Assembly (NCBI GenBank): GCA_003480165.1 | Contig: QUIQ01000003.1 | Location: 62,001-126,000, forward strand | Reading direction: 5' to 3' | DNA length: 64,000 nt | Source: Firmicutes bacterium AM41-11 | GTDB taxonomy: Bacteria; Bacillota_I; Bacilli_A; Erysipelotrichales; Erysipelotrichaceae | Part shown: positions 21,162 through 30,736 of the stretch, piece by piece | Layout of the letters: every line of letters begins with the position of its first letter | Numbering within the stretch: position 1 is the stretch's first letter | Made by a program: the position numbers and the translations under genes | Notes under the pieces: model-generated | Databases searched by the model: none | What the model was told of the DNA's origin: nothing | The model's input: only the letters and a program-made list of their open reading frames with translations

Positions 21162-21857
21162 CTAACTCTTCGTTGGAATATAGGGACGAATACGGTCAGC
21201 AAGATTATGGATATTTCGCGTTTGAATCCATACTTTTCCATTGCCATGGAACTCATTGACTAAACCTTCTCCAGTTGTAAAACCAAAAGTACCACTCGCT
21301 ACACGAATCGCATAATCCAAATTACTATCCCAAGCTACCACATGTTCATTATCAATCGTTAATGGCATATCATCACTTACTTCTAATTCGATCAAATCCC
21401 CAAAGGCATTGATTAAAATATCACCAACACCTTCTGTTTCCATCACGAATAAACCACCCGTGCCACCAAAAACCGCTTTTCCCAAGTCTTGTTTTTTAAT
21501 CAAGTAATCCACTTGATCATCACTAGCTAAAAAAGCTCCGGTATTCAAACGATATTGATGCATCGCATCAACTTTCAAACACGAAACCTTTCCTGGTATA
21601 GCGGGCGCAATACCGATTTGACTTTGGTTTTTCAAGCCTCTTGCGATCGTAATAAAAACGCTTTCTCCACTAGCCAAAGAGCGGGCTGCAGCACGTACTA
21701 AGCCACCTAAACCCTTTGATTTACTATTTGTCTTTCCTACAATTTCTACATTTTGTAGATAAACCATGGAGCCATTTTCAATTTTCACTTGCTCATCTTC
21801 TTGTAGTTCGATACGTACAATAGGATTATCTGAATCCCCAACAATCGTATAGTTCAT
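21162..21857 (-). CDS. AIM24 / TIGR00266 family protein
   Basis: 231 residues, all-beta, glycine-rich. The stretch MNYTIVGDSDNPIVRIELQEDEQVKIENGSMVY and the later GGLVRAAARSLASGESVFITI and GTGGLFVMETEGVGDIL match the AIM24 (altered inheritance of mitochondria 24) family found widely in bacteria. The bacterial role is not established. It is transcribed alone with its own terminator. Confidence 0.85.
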   Translation of the reverse strand: MNYTIVGDSDNPIVRIELQEDEQVKIENGSMVYLQNVEIVGKTNSKSKGLGGLVRAAARSLASGESVFITIARGLKNQSQIGIAPAIPGKVSCLKVDAMHQYRLNTGAFLASDDQVDYLIKKQDLGKAVFGGTGGLFVMETEGVGDILINAFGDLIELEVSDDMPLTIDNEHVVAWDSNLDYAIRVASGTFGFTTGEGLVNEFHGNGKVWIQTRNIHNLADRIRPYIPTKS

Positions 21858-21956
21858 ATTTTCTCCTTTTCTCTTTATTGTCTATCTCTAAAGAAATTTT
21901 ATCATACCTTATTATGAAGGAAAAAGCCCTTTCATACACAAAAAGTAAAAAAACTG

Positions 21957-21984
21957 TTGATTATTTTTTTAAATCGTATACAAT
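21957..21984 (+). promoter_or_regulatory. promoter of tRNA-Leu
   Basis: TTGATT, 16 bases, TACAAT, 36 bases before the tRNA. Confidence 0.6.
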
Positions 21985-22019
21985 AAAAAAGCGCTGAGAA
22001 AATATCAGGCCTTACACAT

Positions 22020-22108
22020 GGGGTCGTGGCGGAATTGGTAGACGCAACGGACTTAAAATCCGTTGGGAGTTAATTCCCGTGTGGGTTCAAGTCCCACCGT
22101 CCCCACCA
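22020..22108 (+). tRNA. tRNA-Leu (TAA)
   Basis: 89 bases, class II with a long variable arm. The anticodon stem-loop ACGGA-CTTAAAA-TCCGT gives TAA. T-arm GTGGG-TTCAAGT-CCCAC, discriminator A and encoded CCA. The acceptor GGGGTCG/CGTCCCC carries one T-T mismatch at the fifth pair. Confidence 0.94.
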
Positions 22109-22117
22109 TCTTGATTG

Positions 22118-22145
22118 AAACCTTCTTATGGAAGGTTTTTTTTTC
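22118..22145 (+). terminator. terminator of tRNA-Leu
   Basis: AACCTTC/GAAGGTT hairpin followed by nine T. Confidence 0.88.
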
Positions 22146-22155
22146 TTTATCCAGT

Positions 22156-22188
22156 CAAAAAAGAAGCTGCGTATTCATTACAGCTTCT
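22156..22188 (-). terminator. terminator of the surface adhesin gene
   Basis: AGAAGCTG/CAGCTTCT stem with an 11-base loop, then TTTTTT on the minus strand. Confidence 0.8.
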
Positions 22189-22196
22189 CTTAGATA

Positions 22197-25100
22197 CTAT
22201 CTTGTCTTCTTATGCCATACAAAAAGGAAACATAAGGAAAGAATCAAACTTGCCACATAAGCCATTTCATGATTGGAAGCACCGGTTTTAATACCCAGTT
22301 TTTCACTTTCATTAGAAACAGACATCGTATACGTATACAACGCATCTGAGTCAACTTTTTGATCATTTACATACAACTGATGATCTTTCACTTCAACTTT
22401 GATAATGTCTTTACTTAAACGATAACCACCTGGCGCTTGCGTTTCTTTAATGTAATAAACGCCTTCTTTGATCTTAAATGTAGCCGTGCCCTCCTTTTGA
22501 TCGGCATGTACCTCTTCTACTTTATCGGTACAAGTTTGGTTGGCGAACATGGTGAACACAAAATCTTTACCACAAATATTTTGTTTTGTTGCAGCATCCA
22601 CCTTATTGATCTTTAATTCAAAGTTTCTAAATTCTACTGTTTGATTTTCATCTTTGATATCCGCATGACTCGCTACTTGAATCGATTCTTTGTACAAATC
22701 TTCAAATACAACCGTTTGTTTCCCTTCTAGGTCACTAGAATCTAGTTCATATTCCAAAATGACTTGACCATCTTTACTTTCTGGAACAAAAGTCTTTTCA
22801 CTTACCACTTCTTTTTCATCAATCAATAATGGTTCCTTGGTTTCTTTATTCATCAATTTACCTTTGACGGTATATTCTTTTCCGACTTCTAGATTCTGAT
22901 AGCTGACCACATCTTCAAATTTCACTTTTTTACTCACTAGGACAAAGGAATTATCTTTTTCAGATTTTGCGTGAGTCTGTAAGTCAATAAGATGAATGGT
23001 TTGATGCAAATCTTCCCAGTCTTGATGTTTGGCAATTTCTTTTTCATTTTCCTGCAAGGATTCAAAGAAGACAAAATCATCTCCTGCACCGAAATCAGAA
23101 AGATCCACTTCAAAAGGAACCTCCACTTGTCCATCAGCTTGCTCTGCCACAAAGTCTACTTGTGCCGATTCAATGGCTTTTTGATCCGCTTTATGCATCA
23201 AAGTACCTTTCAAAGTATAGGAATGACCTGGTTTTAAACCTTGATACGATACTGCATCGATCCATTTCACTTTTTCTTTTGTCACCTGTTGTTCATCATT
23301 GCCATTTTCACTTTGTGCAGAGGTATGCAAATCAATAAATGAAATCGTTTGTTTGTCATCCATCAAATCTTTATGGCTGGCCACTTCAATTTCCTCATCT
23401 GCATTCACTTCATACAATGTCTCATAGACAACTAAGTTCTTTCCAGCTTTTATATCATCGCTATCTAAAGTAAATTCAACGTCGACATCGCCACGCTTTT
23501 CTTTTGGCGTAAAGGTCTTGGTCGCTTCGATTTCTTTATAAACTTTTTGTGTATCACGATCCATCAATACACCTTTTAGCTTATACGTCTGATTTGCCAC
23601 AAGACCTTGATAATGCACCTTATCAAGTATTTTCACTTTTCCTTGTCGGATCTGTTGATAACTATGACCTTGTTCCGATTGAGCTTGGGTATGAATCTTA
23701 GATGGAAGAATCGAAATTGTTTGATTTGCATCATTTAAATCTTGATGTTGGGCAATCACACAATCTTTATGTTCTTTGTTTCCATATAAAGTTTCAAATA
23801 CAACCACATCACTGCCACCCAATTGACTGGCATCAAAGCTTAATGGAATACGTACTAAACCTTCACTCTTACTTGCTTGGAAAGTCTTACTTGCTTCTAC
23901 AACAGAACCATCAGCCTGCTTAATAGCTTGCCCACTTTTCTTATCCACAAGCACGGCATGCACACGATACGTTTCCTTCTCTTTTAAGCCTTGATAAGAT
24001 ACGACATCTTCGACTTCAACCTTTTTAGCGGCATTTGCCTCTTTTCCATTGCTACGCTTGTTTAAAGCCGTTGTACGAATTTTTATTGTCGCATTTTTCA
24101 TCTGTAAAGCCTTCTCATAAACCGTTTGTTTCTGATCTTTTTGTTGGAAATCTACCGCAAGTTCAGATGGATTCAACGCATAGTTTTCCAGCGTTTCTAC
24201 CTCTTTCCAAGTAAATGCTGAAGTACCAGTTCCCATTGGTAAATTGTCCACTACGATTTCATCATCGTCACCCAATGTATACTTTCCAATGACTTCACCT
24301 TTTTTATAAAGGATTTTTCCATCCGCTGGATCAATGATATCTTGTTTGGCAGAAAGCATAAAAGTTGCTTGTCCATGGCCTTTATGACCATCTTCCCAGA
24401 TCTTTTTAAAGCGTAATTCTCCTTTTGCTGGAACATCAGTGGCAACCATAGTAAGTACCGGTTGTCCATCTTCATCTACCCCACTAATAGAGGATTTTGT
24501 GATCGTAAATCTGCCATCATCGGCAAGTACATAGCCTTTTGGTGCCACAACTTCTTTTAAACGATAGTCACCACTTGGTAAATTCAATGGCAATGCCACC
24601 GAACCTTTGGCTTCCGAACTACCCGCAAGATAGCCGCCAGGAACACTCAAACGATTATCGGCATTGGTAATAAAGGTATGTACCCATTGATTTCCCACCT
24701 TTAAAGAAAGTATGCCATTCGCATCGGTTTTCATATTCTTTTTTGCATAATTACTGACGACATTTCCTTCTTTATCAAGTTTTTGCACTTGGAAAGCCGC
24801 ACTGTTTAAGGAAATCGTTTTACCACTTTCCTTATCCTTCTTCACGATTTTCACCGAACTGGTAAACGGAATATCGTTAATGTAGTAATGTACAAGACCA
24901 TCTTTTGAGCAGTCAATGCGTTGTCCATTTTCTAGAAGTCCATAGGTTTCATCACCAACCACAAAACGGAATACTTCTTTTAGTTCATACGTTTCTTGGG
25001 CATTCTCCCCTAACTTCGACTGCTTAACTACATATGTTCCATATGCCAAATCCGGGGAAGTTGCTTCCCCGTTCTTATCGGTATTTAGTACTGCCCATTC

Positions 25101-26870
25101 TTTTTCTGTACCTTTTTCCTGCGCTAATTTCAGTGCCGCATGAATATCTTGATGAGCTTCTTGGTAATAACGCTCTAAAACCGCAATAAACTGTGCCCCT
25201 TTCTCTGGCTGTACGATTTCACTTTGATGGGCATCACTGATAAATTTAGCAATGCCAAAACGTCCTGATTTCACAGTATTCGAAATCTTTGGAATCTGAA
25301 AAGTTTCAACAACTGCTTGATTGCCTTGCGATGTAATCGTACGTTGAATAACTTCTTTATTCAATTTATAGCCTTTTGGTGCTTTGGTTTCTTGAATTGT
25401 GAGTTTTCCAAGCGGTAAAACCACACGACCTTGACTGTCATAATAGAAATCATCCCCCGATACTTTATATGCATCATTGCACTTTGCCAAACCTTGCGCA
25501 TCCGTCTGCAAAACCCAAGTACGCAAGACCTTATCCGCTTTATTTAAAAATTGAACGGTAAATTGCGCCCCTTCTAAGGAAGCTTCGCCTTGGGTTTGAT
25601 TGGTCTTCGTATCTTTATCTACTTTCTTAATTAAGATTTCTATTGGATTGGCTTGCGGTTGGTCACTTACATCTTTGGTCGTTGTTTGATTGGAAACAAC
25701 ATCAATTCCAATCACCGTTGTATCCAGGGCATAACCTTTTGCCGGAGTAATTTCTTTTAAGTAATAGTGACCTGCTTTTATTTTTTCTAGCGTATTGGAT
25801 TGACCATCCGCACCAATTGTTAGAGTTCCAACTAAAGTTGTTGCCGAGGCGTCACTATAAAGACCATATTGGCAACCTTCCAAACTTGCATAATAGTCAT
25901 TATCGGCACTAATTCCTGGATTAGCAGATGCTTTACGAAGTTTCACCTTTCCATATGGACTATACACGCCATAACAGATATCTTGACGTTTAGTGTACTG
26001 ATTTTGCCAGTTTGTGCCATATAAATTATTTGAACAACGATATACTTTGTACACATCGACAGGATCAGCTTGCCCAAAAATTTGATTTGCGACATTATTG
26101 ATAACCCATTGATATAGAGCAGGATAAGCGGAAGTGGCACAGGTTCCACAATTGGCTAGAGAAACCAGTTCACTTGTTAAACCAATCGCTCCATCCGCTC
26201 CATATCGAGCTGTCAAACAATCGCCTGGGCCCTTATACCCATAGTATAGAGCCTTTCTGAGGTTAGCATTGTTTTGTTCAACTGGATCACCTACCGTTTG
26301 ACCGATTTGAACACCAGCTTTCATTCCTTCACCACAGAATGCCATTGCACCATTGGACATCGAATAATACGCAGCATTAATGGCATAGCCTGGTAAACTG
26401 GGGTTATTCCATAGGATTTCATTAGCTTTATCTACACGTAGAGAACCCGAACGACCAGCTCGTGCAGATCTACCACTAGCTTGGGCACCACCTCCCGCAA
26501 CTTTCACTTTGCTATCTTTTTGGCTAAACTGCACAACGATTTCGATTGATTCATTCTGCATCTGGATTTGGCTTTGAAATTCTTTCTGAGCTGAAAAACC
26601 AGCCATCGTCTTTCCATTTAATGACACATCTTCTACCACACCATCGTCTAAGGCTTTTGCCACAAAGGCAATTGTGTCACCTGTCGATAAGAATTGGGTA
26701 TACGTATCCCCATCTTTTAATTCCGAATGTGTAGTACCATCATCCATTTCCACTATGCCATTTCCCTGAACTTGAAGGGAAAAATTCGGTAGTTCTTCGG
26801 CTTGAATAACTTGAAATCCTGTCAAAAACGATAAAAACAGCGCAAAACATTGCCTAAATAATTTCTTCAT
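22197..26870 (-). CDS. VaFE/Cna-B repeat surface protein (adhesin), 1557 residues
   Basis: A signal peptide (MKKLFRQCFALFLSFLTGF) leads to an exported multidomain protein. After about 130 residues comes a thioester-domain-like region (PGYAINAAYYSMSNGAMAFCGEG ... GDCLTARYGADGAIGL) with a run of cysteines. Next are about five SpaA/Cna-B-type domains with KEITPAKGYALD, QETKAPKGYKLN and KEVVAPKGYVL, the usual isopeptide Glu motif. Four VaFE repeats of about 95-105 residues follow; each has VSYQGL..Y..KG.LM and VVFETLY-like ends. A last Cna-B domain and a C-terminal anchor LGIKTGASNHE, hydrophobic helix, WHKKTR close the protein. The anchor lacks a standard LPXTG. No sortase gene lies in the window. 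I chose 26870 for its AGGAGA site and signal peptide. Confidence 0.9.
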   Translation of the reverse strand: MKKLFRQCFALFLSFLTGFQVIQAEELPNFSLQVQGNGIVEMDDGTTHSELKDGDTYTQFLSTGDTIAFVAKALDDGVVEDVSLNGKTMAGFSAQKEFQSQIQMQNESIEIVVQFSQKDSKVKVAGGGAQASGRSARAGRSGSLRVDKANEILWNNPSLPGYAINAAYYSMSNGAMAFCGEGMKAGVQIGQTVGDPVEQNNANLRKALYYGYKGPGDCLTARYGADGAIGLTSELVSLANCGTCATSAYPALYQWVINNVANQIFGQADPVDVYKVYRCSNNLYGTNWQNQYTKRQDICYGVYSPYGKVKLRKASANPGISADNDYYASLEGCQYGLYSDASATTLVGTLTIGADGQSNTLEKIKAGHYYLKEITPAKGYALDTTVIGIDVVSNQTTTKDVSDQPQANPIEILIKKVDKDTKTNQTQGEASLEGAQFTVQFLNKADKVLRTWVLQTDAQGLAKCNDAYKVSGDDFYYDSQGRVVLPLGKLTIQETKAPKGYKLNKEVIQRTITSQGNQAVVETFQIPKISNTVKSGRFGIAKFISDAHQSEIVQPEKGAQFIAVLERYYQEAHQDIHAALKLAQEKGTEKEWAVLNTDKNGEATSPDLAYGTYVVKQSKLGENAQETYELKEVFRFVVGDETYGLLENGQRIDCSKDGLVHYYINDIPFTSSVKIVKKDKESGKTISLNSAAFQVQKLDKEGNVVSNYAKKNMKTDANGILSLKVGNQWVHTFITNADNRLSVPGGYLAGSSEAKGSVALPLNLPSGDYRLKEVVAPKGYVLADDGRFTITKSSISGVDEDGQPVLTMVATDVPAKGELRFKKIWEDGHKGHGQATFMLSAKQDIIDPADGKILYKKGEVIGKYTLGDDDEIVVDNLPMGTGTSAFTWKEVETLENYALNPSELAVDFQQKDQKQTVYEKALQMKNATIKIRTTALNKRSNGKEANAAKKVEVEDVVSYQGLKEKETYRVHAVLVDKKSGQAIKQADGSVVEASKTFQASKSEGLVRIPLSFDASQLGGSDVVVFETLYGNKEHKDCVIAQHQDLNDANQTISILPSKIHTQAQSEQGHSYQQIRQGKVKILDKVHYQGLVANQTYKLKGVLMDRDTQKVYKEIEATKTFTPKEKRGDVDVEFTLDSDDIKAGKNLVVYETLYEVNADEEIEVASHKDLMDDKQTISFIDLHTSAQSENGNDEQQVTKEKVKWIDAVSYQGLKPGHSYTLKGTLMHKADQKAIESAQVDFVAEQADGQVEVPFEVDLSDFGAGDDFVFFESLQENEKEIAKHQDWEDLHQTIHLIDLQTHAKSEKDNSFVLVSKKVKFEDVVSYQNLEVGKEYTVKGKLMNKETKEPLLIDEKEVVSEKTFVPESKDGQVILEYELDSSDLEGKQTVVFEDLYKESIQVASHADIKDENQTVEFRNFELKINKVDAATKQNICGKDFVFTMFANQTCTDKVEEVHADQKEGTATFKIKEGVYYIKETQAPGGYRLSKDIIKVEVKDHQLYVNDQKVDSDALYTYTMSVSNESEKLGIKTGASNHEMAYVASLILSLCFLFVWHKKTR

Positions 26871-27063
26871 GTTTCTACTTCTCCTTTTCCTCATTAAGGA
26901 AATTTTCCTATTTTTTTCATGATTGTCTCCTTTGTCCATCCTTAAATACGTGTGTTTGGTCAAAAAAGGATAAAAAAAGTGAAAGTTTTTTAAAAAAAGA
27001 AAAAAAATCGTAAGAAACTATCCAAAATTATCAAAACCATGTATGCTAGAAACAGGTGATAGA

Positions 27064-27360
27064 ATGTTTCTAAAGAAGAAAAAGAATACCGTTCCTGACT
27101 TATGGAATTTCATGACTTCCCTAAACAAAAAAGACAAAACTTTGTTTGAAAGCCTCTTAAAGAATGGAAATCAACCCTTGGAGTATAAAGGGGACCATAA
27201 GCCAAGTGGTTTACTGAAAAATAAAAAGATCATTGAAAGAACCGTAGTGCAAAAAGCCGAAGGCAATCGCCTCAAAGACTATACCGAGTATCGCATTCAA
27301 CCCGATGTCTATGCAGTCATGAAACCATCGTATGATACCTTTCATGCCATCATTCATTAA
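27064..27360 (+). CDS. small uncharacterised basic protein
   Basis: 98 residues starting MFLKKKKNTVPDLWNFM, with an AGGTGAT site before the ATG at 27064. It is soluble and lysine-rich, with no known motif. It lies between the adhesin gene (divergent) and an MFS exporter gene on its own strand, 67 bases ahead; a shared transcript is possible. Codon use and the good ribosome site support a real gene. Confidence 0.6.
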   Translation: MFLKKKKNTVPDLWNFMTSLNKKDKTLFESLLKNGNQPLEYKGDHKPSGLLKNKKIIERTVVQKAEGNRLKDYTEYRIQPDVYAVMKPSYDTFHAIIH

Positions 27361-27427
27361 AAATTATTACCAATTAAAAGAATCTCCTTTATACTATTAG
27401 CTTGTATAAAAAAGGAGATTTTTTTCT

Positions 27428-28585
27428 ATGATTTCTAAAAAAGAATGGATGCCATTGATTGGAATGACAATCGCGGCTTTTGTATTCAATACATCCGAAT
27501 TTATGCCCGTTGGTTTGTTAAGCGGTATTGCCCAAACCTTTTCGATTTCTATTTCTACCGCAGGATTGATGATCACGATTTATTCTTGGTCCGTTTTACT
27601 GCTCTCATTACCTTTAATGCTCATTGTATGTAACTATAACTATCGCAAAATCTTATGCGTTACCTTAGCCTGCTTTGCGTGTGGACAATTTTTATCCAGT
27701 ATTGCTCCCAACTTCCTTTGTCTAGTTTTAGCGCGTTTTATCGTGGCCTGTGCGCATGCGGTATTTTGGTCAGTCGCTTCGGTGATTGCTTGTCATTTAG
27801 TTTGTCCCGAAAAGAAAGAATTTGCGATGAATATGATTGTTACCGGTTCAAGCATCGCCATGATTTTCGGTCTTCCCTTAGGTAGAATGATTGGTTTACT
27901 GCTTGGTTGGCGTATGACCTTTGGGATTGTCGGTCTTATCGCAACTATCTTGCTTATATTCCAGTTCTTTGTCTTCCCAAGCTTAGAAAACAAAGAAAGC
28001 TTTGCCCTAAACCAACTTCCCGATATCCTTAAAAATAAAAGCTGTATAACCATTTATGTACTTGCGGCCTTATTTGCTAGTGCCTACTATACCGCCTATA
28101 GCTATATTGAACCATTTTTAAAACAAATCATTCATGCCAGTCCTGTCCAAATCACTTTAGAATTATCTTTATTTGGTCTAGCTGGTCTGATTGGAAGTTA
28201 TCTTTTTTCAAAGTACTATAAAAACCATCGCATTGGCTTTCTTTATGCGACAACATTTGGCCTGGCTGCTGTGCTTTTTCTTTTAAAAAGTACTCGTCAT
28301 GCATTCCTGACCATCATCCCTTTATTTCTTTGTTGGGGTATGATTTCCACCATTTTTAATGTAGCTTGTCAAGCCGAAACCATTCAAGCAACCAAAGAAC
28401 AAGAAGCCAGTATTGCCATGTCGATTTTCTCAGGTATCTTCAATCTAGGGATTGGCTTAGGCTCTTTTCTAGGTGGACAAATCATCTTATTTACTTCGGT
28501 TGCCAACATTGGTTTGCTAGGTGGATGGATTGCCCTTGCCAATGGCCTATTCTGTTTATGTATGGCAAAAAAAGCTTTCCAATAA
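27428..28585 (+). CDS. MFS transporter, SotB/DHA1-type efflux
   Basis: 385 residues with 12 predicted membrane segments. The N-terminus (PLIGMTIAAFVFNTSEFMPVGLLSGIA) matches the DHA1 sugar-efflux/arabinose-efflux group (SotB, AraJ, YdhP), where the NTxEFxPVGLL stretch is conserved. Family members export sugars, purine nucleosides or drugs, so the substrate is open. A nearby deoC on the opposite strand is suggestive only. Confidence 0.83.
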   Translation: MISKKEWMPLIGMTIAAFVFNTSEFMPVGLLSGIAQTFSISISTAGLMITIYSWSVLLLSLPLMLIVCNYNYRKILCVTLACFACGQFLSSIAPNFLCLVLARFIVACAHAVFWSVASVIACHLVCPEKKEFAMNMIVTGSSIAMIFGLPLGRMIGLLLGWRMTFGIVGLIATILLIFQFFVFPSLENKESFALNQLPDILKNKSCITIYVLAALFASAYYTAYSYIEPFLKQIIHASPVQITLELSLFGLAGLIGSYLFSKYYKNHRIGFLYATTFGLAAVLFLLKSTRHAFLTIIPLFLCWGMISTIFNVACQAETIQATKEQEASIAMSIFSGIFNLGIGLGSFLGGQIILFTSVANIGLLGGWIALANGLFCLCMAKKAFQ

Positions 28586-28606
28586 AAAAATCCACTTTCG
28601 TGGATT
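28584..28606 (-). terminator. terminator of deoC
   Basis: AATCCAC-GAAA-GTGGATT then TTTTT on the minus strand; on the plus strand the same hairpin closes the MFS gene with a weaker T-run. Confidence 0.8.
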
Positions 28607-28614
28607 CCTAAAAA

Positions 28615-29334
28615 CTATCTTTGTAAATCTAAAACAACTGGAACCGATCGATAACCAACACCCATACGATCAATTCCCATATCAATTAATTCTAAGAAGT
28701 GTTCGCGCGTACGAATGCAACCACTACCTTTTACCTTGCATTTGTCGCCCACTTCTTCTTGCATCATCTTAATCACTTCAACAGTTGCTCCATGGGCTTC
28801 AAAACCGGTTAAGAAACCTGTCGAAGACTTCACAAAATCTGCCCCTGCATCGATGCAACAATGACATGTCTTACGAATTTGATCTTCATTCAAAGCATCG
28901 GTTTCAAAGATTACTTTTACCGGCACATTTTTGGCATGACAAGTATCTACAACTGCTTTAATATCCACTGTTACTTCCTCGTACAATCCAGCGCGAATCT
29001 TGCCGAAGTTAGCAACAATGTCCAATTCTCCAATGACATCAGCATAGCCATCAATTAAAATCTTTGCCTGGGCAACTTTTGATTCGGTTGAACTGGTTCC
29101 AAATGGAAAATCACATACGGGACATAATTTTGTTTCACTGCCTTCGATATATGGCTTGCATAAATCCATATAACCTGGGTTGATACAGATTGTTGCACAA
29201 CCTAGTTCGACGCCATCTTTGGTCAATTCTACAATTTGTTCTGGGGTAAATTCTGGCTTTAATACAGAATAATCAATATAAGCAGCCAATTCTCTTGTAC
29301 TCATTTCACTTGCTTTTTTGTTTGGATGTTTCAT
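28615..29334 (-). CDS. deoC: deoxyribose-phosphate aldolase
   Basis: 239 residues. Cleaves 2-deoxyribose 5-phosphate to glyceraldehyde 3-phosphate and acetaldehyde, in nucleoside catabolism. The Schiff-base lysine is in GADFVKSSTGFLTGFEA, and the second active-site lysine region is PVKVIFETDAL; the first half carries YIDYSVLKPEFT and the catalytic Asp in GELDIVANFG. It is divergent from a DeoR-family regulator gene with multiple inverted repeats between. A GGAGAA site precedes the ATG. Confidence 0.95.
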   Translation of the reverse strand: MKHPNKKASEMSTRELAAYIDYSVLKPEFTPEQIVELTKDGVELGCATICINPGYMDLCKPYIEGSETKLCPVCDFPFGTSSTESKVAQAKILIDGYADVIGELDIVANFGKIRAGLYEEVTVDIKAVVDTCHAKNVPVKVIFETDALNEDQIRKTCHCCIDAGADFVKSSTGFLTGFEAHGATVEVIKMMQEEVGDKCKVKGSGCIRTREHFLELIDMGIDRMGVGYRSVPVVLDLQR

Positions 29335-29365
29335 TATAGTTCTCCTTTTTTGTTCTTATACGAGC

Positions 29366-29394
29366 ATTATATGCACATTTACGTTTATTTGCAA
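29366..29394 (-). promoter_or_regulatory. promoter of deoC
   Basis: On the minus strand TTGCAA, 17 bases, TATAAT: near-consensus. The -35 box lies inside the left arm of the TTTATTTGCA inverted repeat. Confidence 0.75.
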
Positions 29395-29432
29395 GAACAA
29401 ATTGCTCGCTTATAAACATTTATGCAAATAAA
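29384..29432. promoter_or_regulatory. inverted repeats in the deoC/deoR gap, candidate DeoR operators
   Basis: TTTATTTGCA (29384-29393) and TGCAAATAAA (29423-29432) are a perfect 10-base inverted pair. Around it TTGTTCTT (29350-29357) pairs with AAGAACAA (29393-29400) and CGAGC (29361) with GCTCG (29404). The nested pairs surround the deoC promoter. Confidence 0.5.
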
Positions 29433-29492
29433 TAAACATCATTTGTTCAATTTTTTGTTTATGTTACAATGAATACAAATGAGGTAAACACA

Positions 29493-30248
29493 ATGTTAGG
29501 AAAAGAACGTATATTGTTTCTATTAAATCGCTTAGAACAAGATAATATTATCAACGTAAAGGATATCGCAAAAGAATTACAGATTTCCGAGGCTACTATT
29601 CGCCGTGACTTAACCGAGTTGGAGAAACAAGGCAAAATCAAACGAGTTCACGGAGGAGCTATTTTAGCTGATGCCAATCAAATCATTTCCGAACAACGCG
29701 AAGTACAGATGAAAGAACGCTTTCGCATTCATTATGAAGAGAAAAAACATGTTGCCACCCATGCCAGTGACCTTGTCAAAGATGGTGAGTGTATCTTTCT
29801 TGATGGCGGAACAAGTATTGTTCCAATGATTGATTATCTAAAAGATCGGAATATTCGGATTGTTACACATAACCATTTGATCATTTCAAAACTCACCAAT
29901 CCAAGAGCCCAAGTTATCGTAATTGGAGGCGATTATAATTCCAAATACGCCATGACTGTTGGTTCTCTAGCTAATAACACTTTAGCGCAATTCCAGTTTG
30001 ATCGTTGTTTTATCGGCTGTGCTGGCATTGATGTCGAAGAAAATTATTCTTATACTTCAGAAGCCGAAACCAGAGAACTGAAAAATATTGCCATCCACAA
30101 TTCAAAACACGCCTATCTATTAATTGACGAAAGTAAAATCGGAATGCGAGGCTTCTGTAAATTTCAACCTCTAGAAAGCTTTGAAACGATCTTCTGCAAT
30201 CAACCCGAAAAAGAAATTGTCTTACCCGATAATTTTCAAATCGTATAA
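29493..30248 (+). CDS. DeoR-family regulator, divergent from deoC
   Basis: About 251 residues: DeoR HTH (NVKDIAKELQISEATIRRDLTELEKQGKIKRVHGG) and DeoRC sensor domain with FLDGGTSIVPMIDYL, THNHLIISKL, IGGDYNSKYAM and LIDESKIGMRGF. It most likely regulates deoC, with deoxyribose 5-phosphate as the plausible effector, inferred from the pairing. I start at MLGKERI, which has GAGGT upstream; an earlier ATG is 24 bases ahead but overlaps a TACAAT -10-like box. Confidence 0.88.
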   Translation: MLGKERILFLLNRLEQDNIINVKDIAKELQISEATIRRDLTELEKQGKIKRVHGGAILADANQIISEQREVQMKERFRIHYEEKKHVATHASDLVKDGECIFLDGGTSIVPMIDYLKDRNIRIVTHNHLIISKLTNPRAQVIVIGGDYNSKYAMTVGSLANNTLAQFQFDRCFIGCAGIDVEENYSYTSEAETRELKNIAIHNSKHAYLLIDESKIGMRGFCKFQPLESFETIFCNQPEKEIVLPDNFQIV

Positions 30249-30250
30249 TC

Positions 30251-30276
30251 AAGAGCAAGCTATTGCTCTTTTTTCA
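30251..30276 (+). terminator. terminator of the deoR gene
   Basis: AAGAGCAA-GCTA-TTGCTCTT then TTTT. Confidence 0.8.
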
Positions 30277-30282
30277 TGCCAT

Positions 30283-30311
30283 AAAAAAAAGCTGAGCGAA
30301 ACACTCAGCTT
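30283..30311 (-). terminator. terminator after the PPC-domain gene
   Basis: AAGCTGAG/CTCAGCTT hairpin and a run of T on the minus strand, overlapping the stop codon. Confidence 0.8.
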
Positions 30312-30730
30312 TAGAATTTCCAAAGATTTAATCCCGTCTTGTCATCATAGACGCGATCAATTTGTCCCTTGATTGGCGTAACAACCATTTCACAAGTTGC
30401 ACTGATAATTGCCTTATTCAAATGTCCACCAACTGTATTTCCTTTATCGTCCGCTGCACTTAAATGAAGATGGCTATAGTATTCGCCATTCATTGTATCA
30501 ATTGTTCCTGTCAAAGAAACAATCTCATAGCTTCCTGAAAATGAATTGGCATGATATGCCTTATTTGCCACATCATAGACACCAACAGTAAATTCTTTCA
30601 GTGCACCCAGTGCTTGCACCGATGCTAAAGTAATATGCTCAGCCAGAGCCACTTTCTTTACTTGTTCAACAATATCTTCTTGTGCATCCATACGCACTAA
30701 AATCGCGTTTTCAAAACGTTTATATTCCAT
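30311..30730 (-). CDS. PPC/DUF296-domain protein
   Basis: 139 residues, a single PPC (plant and prokaryote conserved, DUF296) domain. The family's trimeric metal site is visible as His in EYYSHLHLSAAD and in VGGHLNKAII. Bacterial members are small trimeric proteins with no settled function, often called DNA-binding by analogy to plant AT-hook proteins. It follows aroE by 6 bases, so it is co-transcribed with it. Confidence 0.82.
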   Translation of the reverse strand: MEYKRFENAILVRMDAQEDIVEQVKKVALAEHITLASVQALGALKEFTVGVYDVANKAYHANSFSGSYEIVSLTGTIDTMNGEYYSHLHLSAADDKGNTVGGHLNKAIISATCEMVVTPIKGQIDRVYDDKTGLNLWKF

Positions 30731-30736
30731 AATTTC

